Shown piece by piece: positions 7,384 to 14,900 of a stretch of DNA of 64,000 nucleotides. The first letter of the stretch is position 1; every line of letters starts with the position of its first letter. The stretch spans positions 1 through 64,000 of the forward strand of contig JBMLQL010000018.1 in NCBI GenBank assembly GCA_049241565.1, written 5' to 3'. Below the pieces are notes generated by a model. It did no database searches. It saw only the letters and a program-made list of their open reading frames with translations, and had not been told where the DNA came from. A program made the position numbers and the translations under genes. Origin of the DNA: DZBG01 sp049241565 (lineage in GTDB: Bacteria; Bdellovibrionota; Bacteriovoracia; Bacteriovoracales; Bacteriovoracaceae).

Positions 7384-7784
7384 TTAGGGAGTACTTCATT
7401 AAGACTTCATTACTCATTACAGGAGCCATCCATCTGCTTCCCGTTTTAGGAGTTTTAGGGAGTGACAAATTATTCAAATTGTATGGTGTTCAATTACACG
7501 ATCAAAACGTAATTCTTTTGTTAAGGCATAGAGCAATTCTTTTTTTTATCCTTGGTTCGTTTTTCATCTTCTCAGTTTTTAAAATGGAGTTACGTTTTAT
7601 TTCTTATTTGATGGCCCTTCTGTCCATGGGGTCTTTCATCATGCTTTATCTCTCTGGTGAAGATATGAACATTTTTCAGAAACGAGTTTTTATTATTGAT
7701 CTAATTACAATGATACTGCTTTTTGCGGGAGCTTATTTAGATGGTTTTGGACTTCAAGAATTCTTAAATGGCATAAAAAAATAA
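7380..7784 (+). CDS. Four-helix integral membrane protein, unknown function
   Basis: The 134-residue protein has about four transmembrane segments (roughly residues 8-27, 47-64, 70-90 and 104-124) and no signal peptidase site. I recall similar proteins being annotated only as hypothetical membrane proteins. Its start overlaps the stop of the DUF1272 gene by 4 bp, so it belongs to the TetR-controlled pair. The set (TetR, small zinc protein, small membrane protein) resembles a xenobiotic- or redox-responsive cassette, but nothing in the sequence identifies a substrate. Confidence 0.65.
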   Translation: MIREYFIKTSLLITGAIHLLPVLGVLGSDKLFKLYGVQLHDQNVILLLRHRAILFFILGSFFIFSVFKMELRFISYLMALLSMGSFIMLYLSGEDMNIFQKRVFIIDLITMILLFAGAYLDGFGLQEFLNGIKK

Positions 7785-8120
7785 ATAATCAAAGATTGGA
7801 AAAATTTATTTTCCAAAAAAATCTATTGCAACATCATTACCTTCAGCCACTTTGATGCCTGAGACTCAACAATATGATGAATCTGTGCCTTACTGACTTG
7901 GAGAAGAATCCAAGGTAAATTGCCGGATGCAACGGAAAGAATGGCATGAGTCGAAGCTATAATAACAATTGATTTCATAAGTAGTGAGTTATTTCTCTTT
8001 CGCTCTCATAATGATTGATCTCATCACGCTTCTGATCCATGGTTTGCCTAAACGGGTAGCTTTACCACCTATCGCAAGCGAACCACCGTCCAGTGGTGGT
8101 TCGCCTATCAATGGTCTAAT
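7785..8120. other. Non-coding interval with second REP-like hairpin
   Basis: No gene is recognised in these 336 bp. The right part holds the second hairpin copy (8078-8104) and the repeated string ending at 8118. The left part (about 7820-7980) contains only short minus-strand reading frames without known motifs and may be a decayed gene. Confidence 0.5.
8078..8104. repeat. REP-like hairpin, copy 2
   Basis: GCGAACCACC and GGTGGTTCGC form a perfect 10-bp stem around GTCCAGT. The following bases CTATCAATGGTCTA match CTATCGATAGTCTA near copy 1, in the same orientation. Confidence 0.65.
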
Positions 8121-8483
8121 TCAGATAGTATTGGGAAATGAATTTTTTTCAGTAGAATTTATCAAGAACGCTACAGTGGTGATTATTAAGAAAACAGCGG
8201 CTGGTAGTGAACCACTTAGACTATCTCCGTGACCAAGATGAGAACCGATAGCACCACTAAAAATTCCGAAAAGTACAAACGTAGATAAATTTCTTGTTTT
8301 ACTAAACCAAAGACCTATGGCCAATGCAATTTCGACTAAACCAAGTAGTCTGGTGAATGATTCTGAGTAATTTAAATTACCCATATTTTTTAACATTTCC
8401 TCAGCGCCAACGATCTTCATTCCTCCAAACACAATCAATCCGATGGTAATAAGTACGAATGGAATTTTTTTTACTTTATTCAT
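8121..8483 (-). CDS. DoxX-like family membrane protein
   Basis: The 120-residue protein has four hydrophobic helices and the DoxX-like pattern: a first helix ending FGGMKIVGAEEMLKNMGNL, then a second helix starting RLLGLVEIALAIGLWF. DoxX-like proteins are small inner-membrane proteins tied to redox or thiol stress; the biochemical role is unsettled. AAGGAG sits 8 nt before ATG 8483. It lies downstream of the SDR gene on the same strand, with a dioxygenase remnant between, and its start overlaps the end of that remnant by 8 bp. The three were probably one operon opposite the Rrf2 regulator. Confidence 0.78.
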   Translation of the reverse strand: MNKVKKIPFVLITIGLIVFGGMKIVGAEEMLKNMGNLNYSESFTRLLGLVEIALAIGLWFSKTRNLSTFVLFGIFSGAIGSHLGHGDSLSGSLPAAVFLIITTVAFLINSTEKNSFPNTI

Positions 8484-8643
8484 TTAATTCTCCTTTTTGT
8501 GTGAATATTTCTAATCGTAAGGCTAGTTCTATGCCTAACCACCAAGAATGAGTTTTATGATCTTCAAAATCATTCCCAGAAAGTGGATGAAACATTACAG
8601 ATAGTCCTTGCCTGTTCTTTTTCATCCATTCGATAACTTTATT
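8476..8643 (-). pseudogene. 3' remnant of a DOPA 4,5-dioxygenase family gene
   Basis: In one frame the minus strand reads NKVIEWMKKNRQGLSVMFHP, then LSGNDFEDHKTHSWWLG and ends LEIFTQKGELNE. This fits the C-terminal half of the DOPA 4,5-dioxygenase family (V-x-x-W-x-x-x-N-R-x-G-L, HPxxGxDxxDH, WLG). Only about 55 of the usual ~110 residues remain. The N-terminal half with its HAHVYF motif is absent, and the frame runs straight into the end of the SDR gene. A deletion that joined the SDR stop to the middle of the dioxygenase is the simplest explanation. An ATG at 8625 could still give a 49-residue peptide, but there is no good ribosome site. Confidence 0.7.
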
Positions 8644-9401
8644 TAAACCAAAAGAGGATTAATATTAATTCCGCCATCAATGTTATATTCACCGCCAGTG
8701 ATGAATGAGGCCTTATCTGATGCAAGAAATACTACTAAGTTTGCTACGTCTTCCGTTGTCCCAAATCTTTTTAGCGGAACACGATTTTGCATCGCTTGAG
8801 CAAAACCTTGAAGTTGCTCTTCTGGAAATCCAGCCTTTCCAAAAATGGGAGTATATATCGGCCCTGGATTTACAGCATTAATTCTAATTTTTCTTGGAGC
8901 AAGTTCTGTCGCTGCTGTTCTAGTGTAAGAATTGAGAGCTGCTTTAGAGGCTGCATAGACTGCTGTGTTGGGCATTCCTGTGTAGGCGTTCACAGAAGAG
9001 AGATTGATGATAGATGCTCCATCATTCAAAATGGGAAGAAATTTTTCTACCGTAAATACGGCACCTTTAAAATTGATACCCATTTGATGATCAAACATTT
9101 CTTCAGAAATACTTCCTACTGGTGCAGGAGCAAAAATTCCTGCATTAACAAAAAGGATGTCTACTTTGGCATATTCTTTTTTAACTGATTCAACCAGTTT
9201 GCTAGTGTCGCTGAGTTTCGCTGCATCAGCGACTATTCCAATTACCCCTAATTCCTTTGCTGCTGTTTTTACTTTGTTCTCATCTCTGCCGGTTATGACG
9301 ACTTTTGCACCTGCTTCTTTAAATTGTTTTGCTGTTTGATAGCCTATTCCGCTATTTCCACCTGTTACCACAGCCACTTTTCCGTTTAATTCATTGCTCA
9401 T
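8643..9401 (-). CDS. Short-chain dehydrogenase/reductase (SDR)
   Basis: The 252-residue classical SDR has the NAD(P)-binding motif VTGGNSGIGY (residues 11-20), FVNAGIF, the catalytic Ser in NLSSVNAY, YAASKAAL (Tyr and Lys), and NPGPIYTPI after the active site. Such enzymes reduce or oxidise carbonyl/hydroxyl substrates; the substrate cannot be read from sequence. AAGGAAA precedes the ATG. It is divergent from an Rrf2 regulator across a 138-bp gap with a near-palindrome and is followed by the dioxygenase stub and doxX. Redox- or electrophile-responsive control by Rrf2 is the likely arrangement. Confidence 0.88.
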   Translation of the reverse strand: MSNELNGKVAVVTGGNSGIGYQTAKQFKEAGAKVVITGRDENKVKTAAKELGVIGIVADAAKLSDTSKLVESVKKEYAKVDILFVNAGIFAPAPVGSISEEMFDHQMGINFKGAVFTVEKFLPILNDGASIINLSSVNAYTGMPNTAVYAASKAALNSYTRTAATELAPRKIRINAVNPGPIYTPIFGKAGFPEEQLQGFAQAMQNRVPLKRFGTTEDVANLVVFLASDKASFITGGEYNIDGGININPLLV

Positions 9402-9423
9402 GATTTTTCCTTGTTATGGGGAT

Positions 9424-9444
9424 ATGTATTCACTATGGATACAT
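9424..9444. promoter_or_regulatory. Inverted repeat between SDR and Rrf2 genes
   Basis: ATGTATTC (9424-9431) and GGATACAT (9437-9444) are inverted arms with one mismatch and a 5-bp spacer, 22 bp upstream of the SDR start. It is a candidate Rrf2 operator controlling the divergent SDR operon. Confidence 0.45.
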
Positions 9445-9539
9445 TATCGTGGATAAGTTTGCTAATTGCAACTACTTTTGATACAATTAAAATGTAGGGG
9501 CTGAAGAACGAGTAATAAGTGCCTGGAAGGATTAAGTTT

Positions 9540-9950
9540 ATGGTGGATACAAAATTTTCAGTTTCTGTTCACTTGATGACATCATTAGCTTTTAATTTGG
9601 ATCGACTCATGAGTTCCGATGAGCTGGCCACTGGAATAAAAACAAATCCAAGTTTTGTCAGAAAACTAATTGTGCATCTCTCGGGGGCCGGGCTTATCGA
9701 ATCAGTCAGGGGGAAGACTGGGGGAGTTCGCTTGGCAAAGGCTCCGAAAGAAATCACTCTTGATAAAATTTATGAAGCAGTCGCAGAACACAAAGTGATT
9801 TGTGTGCCGGAAAAGACCCCCTATAAACCTTGCCCAGTTAGTTGTGCTATGGGTGGAATTTTGAATCGTATTTCAGACAATATTGAGCAAACAACTAGAG
9901 AGCAACTCTCAAAGACAAGTCTTGAAGACCTAATGATTGAAATCAAATAA
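9540..9950 (+). CDS. Rrf2-family transcriptional regulator (YwnA/IscR-like)
   Basis: The 136-residue protein has an N-terminal winged helix (SVSVHLMTSLAFN...LATGIKTNPSFVRKLIVHLSGAGLIESVRGKTGGVRLAK) and a region with three Cys (VICVPE...PCPVSCAMG), typical of redox-sensing Rrf2 proteins. ATG 9540 is chosen since GGAAGG lies 9 nt upstream; a GTG at 9519 would add seven residues. The Cys spacing is not the IscR Fe-S pattern, so thiol sensing of electrophiles or peroxides is more likely. It faces the SDR-DoxX genes, which are its probable targets. Confidence 0.85.
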   Translation: MVDTKFSVSVHLMTSLAFNLDRLMSSDELATGIKTNPSFVRKLIVHLSGAGLIESVRGKTGGVRLAKAPKEITLDKIYEAVAEHKVICVPEKTPYKPCPVSCAMGGILNRISDNIEQTTREQLSKTSLEDLMIEIK

Positions 9951-10003
9951 TTGAAGATTTTATAAACCAAAAAAGTAATTGATATTGAAATACCGGAGAT
10001 CTT

Positions 10004-10348
10004 ATGAAAATTTTTAGGACTGTTTTATTGATTCAACTTTGTACGCTGCTTGTTTATACAATGATTGTCGGGTCAAATCATGGCTGGAATCTTTTTGAGA
10101 TATTCTTCACTGAAATTGCAAAAGTTACTTGGGCAGGTCAGTTCAATCTTGATTTTTTAATAATGCTGAGCTTTTCAGCTATGTGGACAGCATGGAGAAA
10201 TGAATTTTCCTCCAAAGGGCTCGCTCTAAGCTTTATTGCTTTTGTTGGAGGTACTGTCTTCTTGATTCCATATCTTTTGTATCTTTCAATTGTAGAGAAG
10301 GGGAGTGTGAAGCAGATACTGATAGGCAAAACACACTTTAATCAATAA
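10004..10348 (+). CDS. Small membrane protein, unknown
   Basis: The 114-residue protein has about three hydrophobic helices (residues 6-24, 50-62 and 71-94) with an acidic-aromatic loop after the first (GWNLFEIFFTEIAKVTWAGQFNLDF). Proteins of this layout are known only as hypothetical integral membrane proteins. GGAG precedes the ATG. It follows the Rrf2 gene by 53 bp on the same strand and could share its transcript. It converges on the alpha/beta hydrolase gene. Confidence 0.6.
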   Translation: MKIFRTVLLIQLCTLLVYTMIVGSNHGWNLFEIFFTEIAKVTWAGQFNLDFLIMLSFSAMWTAWRNEFSSKGLALSFIAFVGGTVFLIPYLLYLSIVEKGSVKQILIGKTHFNQ

Positions 10349-10355
10349 TAAACAT

Positions 10356-11204
10356 CTAGAGGATCTCCGGCAAAAGTAACTTCTCCCACAGCTCCTTCTG
10401 CTCAGATCGGAAGAAGCCGAAGTGGCCGATACGTTTTCGGTTAAGGTCGCGTGGAGAAAAACGCAGCATCTTCTTTGGTGCTGAGGTGTAGAACTCGTGT
10501 AGCGAGGAAATATTTTTCTCTGACATCATCTCATCATCACTAAACGAGAGCGAAGTGATAGGGGCCCTGAAGTTTGCAAAACTATCGCGCATCTCTTCCC
10601 CTTCGACACCTACGATGTACTGCGGATGCAGGCACCAACGGCGCCACTGCTGGATGACTCCTTTTGGTAGATTACCTACCATTTTGAGTTTCTCTCCTGG
10701 GAAGTAGCCAAAAATGGGCGTGAGCACAGGGGCAAAACCATACCACAAGAGCCAAACTCGACGTCTGAGTTCTGGAGAATTTTCTTTCCACCATCCACTG
10801 CCACTGGCCACTGTGATAAACTTAGCGACTTTTACGTGACTTGGAGTAAGCGGCATGATCTGGCCTCCAAGACTGTGGCCTAGCCATGTCACTGGAACAT
10901 TCGGAACTCGCACAATGAGCTCGCTTAATACTGCCTCGGCGTCCTGGCGACTCCAAGTTAAGATATCCGTTTTGACTTTGGAGATGGCTCCTTTGAGCGA
11001 TTTACCCATTCCACGTGGATCGAAGGTGATGGCGGCAAGGTCGTGATGATTGAGGAAATGCGCTAAAGCGCGGTAGTAGTTTTGAGAGACACCCATGGCA
11101 CCGAATATGAAGACAGCACCGCGTGGGTTTGAAGTTGTGTAGAGTGTTGCTTGAAGCGGACAACCGTCAGAGGCCTCAATAGTCAGTGGTTTTTCACTCG
11201 TCAT
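10356..11204 (-). CDS. Alpha/beta hydrolase
   Basis: The 282-residue protein has the serine-hydrolase elbow GHSLGG (nucleophile Ser, about residue 111), a GAMGVSQNYYRALAHFL segment for the oxyanion region, FDPRGMGKS, and a C-terminal GHFGFFR that should carry the catalytic His. No signal peptide. Substrate unknown; the oxyanion-region layout and length recall predicted esterases/lipases of the YbhB/DUF-type alpha/beta group. It is divergent from a TetR gene with an inverted repeat (TTAGT-TTTT-ACTAA, 11235-11248) in the 65-bp gap, so TetR control is likely. Confidence 0.82.
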   Translation of the reverse strand: MTSEKPLTIEASDGCPLQATLYTTSNPRGAVFIFGAMGVSQNYYRALAHFLNHHDLAAITFDPRGMGKSLKGAISKVKTDILTWSRQDAEAVLSELIVRVPNVPVTWLGHSLGGQIMPLTPSHVKVAKFITVASGSGWWKENSPELRRRVWLLWYGFAPVLTPIFGYFPGEKLKMVGNLPKGVIQQWRRWCLHPQYIVGVEGEEMRDSFANFRAPITSLSFSDDEMMSEKNISSLHEFYTSAPKKMLRFSPRDLNRKRIGHFGFFRSEQKELWEKLLLPEIL

Positions 11205-11234
11205 ATAATCTCCCTATGCTATAAGATCATTATA

Positions 11235-11248
11235 TTAGTTTTTACTAA
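11235..11248. promoter_or_regulatory. Short inverted repeat between hydrolase and tetR
   Basis: TTAGT and ACTAA flank TTTT in the 65-bp divergent gap. The arms are short, so this is only a candidate operator for the adjacent TetR regulator. Confidence 0.35.
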
Positions 11249-11269
11249 CTTTAATACTCACATACAATT

Positions 11270-11863
11270 ATGCGTCGAGCGACTAAGAAAAACCCTGTAG
11301 TTCTGCCTATTAAGAGTAACTCTACAGCGACTTTTGAGGCCATCTTAAAAGCGACTACTAATTTAATCGTAGATCGCGGTCTATATTATTTCACCAGCAA
11401 TGAGATCGCTGAAGAAGCTGGCGTCGCTATCTCTTCGTTCTACCAATATTTTTACAACAAAGAAGCCGCTATAAATGAAGTTGTGAAGCGTTTCCTTGTT
11501 CAGGATGAAGTGTGGTTCGCCGAGCTTGTCAACGCCTGCATGAGCATGGAGGAAATCCTTCAAGGAGCGCAGGAAATCATGCGACGAGATCCGAAGCTCA
11601 GAAAAGAAATTCTGCTGAATGCGCAGGATCTCATCGGTGCTCCGCGCGTACTCGAGCGTCGACGTCGATTGGCGGAACTAATCGAGCCCTTCATGCCGGC
11701 ACATAAATTTAAGACCAAGGCTCGTCGGAGGCTAGGTGCTCAGGTCGTGGTTCACACTTTTCTTAGTGTGGAGGTTGGCTTTATGGACGTTTCACCAAAT
11801 GATGGTGAGCGAGCGGAGATTCAGAAAGAGATTTCAGGCATCATCCTTAGCTACCTGAGATAA
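11270..11863 (+). CDS. TetR-family transcriptional regulator
   Basis: The 197-residue protein has an N-terminal TetR HTH (about residues 18-65: AILKATTNLIVDRGLYYFTSNEIAEEAGVAISSFYQYFYNKEA) and a helical ligand domain. It is divergent from the alpha/beta hydrolase and 111 bp upstream of the RND-TolC fusion gene on the same strand. It could control either or both. A basic, low-complexity N-terminus (RRATKKNPV) precedes the HTH. The ATG has no clear Shine-Dalgarno. Confidence 0.85.
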   Translation: MRRATKKNPVVLPIKSNSTATFEAILKATTNLIVDRGLYYFTSNEIAEEAGVAISSFYQYFYNKEAAINEVVKRFLVQDEVWFAELVNACMSMEEILQGAQEIMRRDPKLRKEILLNAQDLIGAPRVLERRRRLAELIEPFMPAHKFKTKARRRLGAQVVVHTFLSVEVGFMDVSPNDGERAEIQKEISGIILSYLR

Positions 11864-11974
11864 TTTGTTCTCTTCTAAGCCTGCATAATTGCATAGTTTT
11901 TTTTCTTATTGCACGGTACTCTTTTTGGTGTATACTGCATACCACGATAGGGAAAATGCTTTTAGGGAGCTAAT

Positions 11975-14900
11975 ATGTTTTTTGATCAACTCAATCTATT
12001 GTTTCGCCATTACCGTCTTACTCTGACTTTGACTTTGATACTTGTTGTTCTGGGGATAATGGGTTTTATTGTCATCCCTAAGGAAGAAGACCCACATCTA
12101 GCGAATCGATATGGAAATATCTCAATCATCTACCCTGGGGCAGGAGCGGAAAAAATTCAATCAAACGTGATGATTCCCTTAGAGAAAAAATTGCAGACGA
12201 TCTCTTCAATTAAACTCATGGAGACAAGGATTAGATCTCAGTTTGGTTATATCTATATTGAGCTCAATGACAGCGTAAAAGATATAGAGAAAGAGTGGAA
12301 TGAAATTGAGCGAATTCTTAATGAGCAAAAAGTTAAGTTCCCTAGAGGGGTGACAGAGTCTACTCTTGATAGAGACGCGATTGATCTTGAGGCGATCATT
12401 GTTTCGCTCCAGGGACCGAAGGATAAATTCAAGTTAGGTTCAGAGAGTTTGAAATTTAAGCACTACTTAGAGGGGCTAGATGGTGTAAGAGAAATTAAAC
12501 TCCATGGAGACCCTGAAATTGGTATGGACATCGAGGTTAATTCTGCAGAGCTCGCAAAACGTGGCTTAACTATCGCGCAACTGGTTCAACAGGTTCAGCA
12601 ATCCAATCTTCATTACCCAGCGGGCTCCTATGATGATCAGTCTCCTAAAGTTCAAATTCTCGCAAAAAATTCAATTGAAAATACGAGTGATTTAAAGTTA
12701 CTTCCTATTCTTTATTCAAATTTAACTGCAGCACCATTGGGTGATATTTCAAAAATAAAGTATGGGGTTGCACGGACACAACATTCAAAAGCGAGGCTCA
12801 ATGCTGAGGATGCTGTTGTGTTGGGTCTTGTTCCTGAGCACCCTATTGATATCTTGAAGTGGGGCGATGAAATCAAAGAAGCCGTAGAAAAATACCAAAA
12901 GAATAATCCAGACCTAAAAATTAACTATATTGCTTTTCAACCCACGAGAACGATGAATCGTATTAAGGAGCTTGGTATTTCGTTGTTGCAAGGAGTGGGA
13001 TTTGTCATTCTGGTGCTAGGACTCTGGATGGGGTGGCGAATAGGACTCGTTGTGGCCCTAAGTGTTCCTATGATATCCCTTATTGGCTTTGGAGTCTATT
13101 TTCTTGGGGGAGGTGTTCTCCATCAAATCTCCCTTGCGGCTCTTCTTTTGTCCCTAGGACAATTCATTGATAACGTGACAGTTATTGCTGAGGGAAGCCA
13201 GCGGAAGATTGATGAGGGCGAAGATCCTGTGACGGCTTCATCTGCAGCAGCAAAGCATTTTATGATACCGATGATTTTTGCAACGGGAACTGCTGTCGCC
13301 TCATTCCTGCCACTTTTATCAAGTGAAGGAGCCACGGCAGAATTTACGATTGCTATTCCTCTAATAGCCATTATTACTTTATTTGTTTCGTATTTCTTTT
13401 CTATATACACAACGCCAATTATTTGTGCCTTCCTACTTCGGCCTCAAAAAAGAAAAGTCATTTCGAATTCAAGGATGAATTTCCTAGAAAAAGTATATGA
13501 GCATCCAAAAGCGATTGTTGCTTCAACCTTTTTTATTTTTGCGATCTCTGCACTAGGACTTCTTGTTGTTAAAAAAGAGTTTTTCCCTTGGGCCGATCGG
13601 AATGAGTTTACTCTTTCTCTTGAGCTTCCTGAGGGCAGTTCGATAGATGAGACGGATCGGTATGCTCGCTTGATAGAAACAAAATTAAAGTCTCATCAAG
13701 ATATTCTTCAGTTTTCAACATTCGTGGGACAGACGACACCTTACTATTATTACAGTGTCAGACCTGAGAAACATCTCTCGCACATCGCAGAGTTTTTGAT
13801 CACGACAAAAGATTTTTCGAAAAATGTGTTTATCGCAGAGGATCTTATTAAGTTTGCTCAAGTTCAACTGCCCAAAGAGATACGAGTATCCCAAAGGCAA
13901 TTAAAACAGGGCGCTCCAGTTAAAGCTGACATAGAGTTTGAAGTTTATGGAGACAATCTTAAAGAGTTATCAGACTTTGCTCATCAATTTGCTCATAAAC
14001 ATCGTCAATTAAAGGGCTCAGTTAATCTTCGAACATCTGCCCCTCTTTTTGTCCCTAGCATTGAGGTTGAACTTGATGAGACGGCAGCACTAGAGAAGAG
14101 TTTTGATCGTAACCAGTTAGCGATGAACATATTGGCCTTCACTCAGGGAATAGAAATTTCTCATTATTTCGAAGAGGGGGAGAGACTTCCGATGAGAATC
14201 TCACTTACAGACTCGAAAGGGGTGAGAGACTGGAAACACACAAGTAATTTAAAAATTATTCCCACAAGATATAGAGATTACTCATTGTCTGAATTGACTA
14301 GAACTAAAGAGTCACTCAGTCCGACTGTGATCGAGAGAAATAATGGCAAGGTGATGGTTTCGATTCTTGCGGATCTGGCACCGGAGTATGGATTTAATCA
14401 AGTGGGCCCAGTGATTGAAAATGAACTTCTTAAGTCTATTGGAGATAGAGATTGGTCTATTAAAATTGCTGGGCAAGAAGGTGAATCGAAAACAGCGAAT
14501 CTGGCTATCCTACGGGCCTTGCCTTTCGGCTTCATTTTATTAATGGCTTGTCTTCTCTTAGAGTTTCGATCATTTCGAAAACTTTTTTTAGTTCTCATCA
14601 CTGTTGGACTTGTCTCTCTCGGTGTGACACCTGGGCTTATTATTGGAGACCAGCCTTTCGGATTTATGTCTTTGCTTGGGATCCTCGCTCTTATAGGGAT
14701 TGTGGTTAATAATGCCATTTTGATCATTGAAGCGATCGAAGAAGCCAGTGTAGGTGAAAAAAATCTTAGCCTCGCGATACGAGAAGCACTAAGACTCAGG
14801 ACTCGTCCAATCATGATGACAACGATTATGACTCTTCTTGGTTTATTACCTCTTGCTTTTGAAAAATCTACCCTCTGGCCACCGATGGCCTGGGCCATGA

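Noticed and set aside
7984..8232. An 82-codon plus-strand frame over the second hairpin
   Set aside because: It reads through the REP-like repeat and into the antisense of doxX, so it is not a gene.
8787..9188. A 133-codon plus-strand frame opposite the SDR gene
   Set aside because: It is antisense to a clear SDR, has no recognised motif and an odd composition.
14398..14898. A 166-codon minus-strand frame inside the RND-TolC gene
   Set aside because: It mirrors conserved helices of the RND domain and has no start signal.
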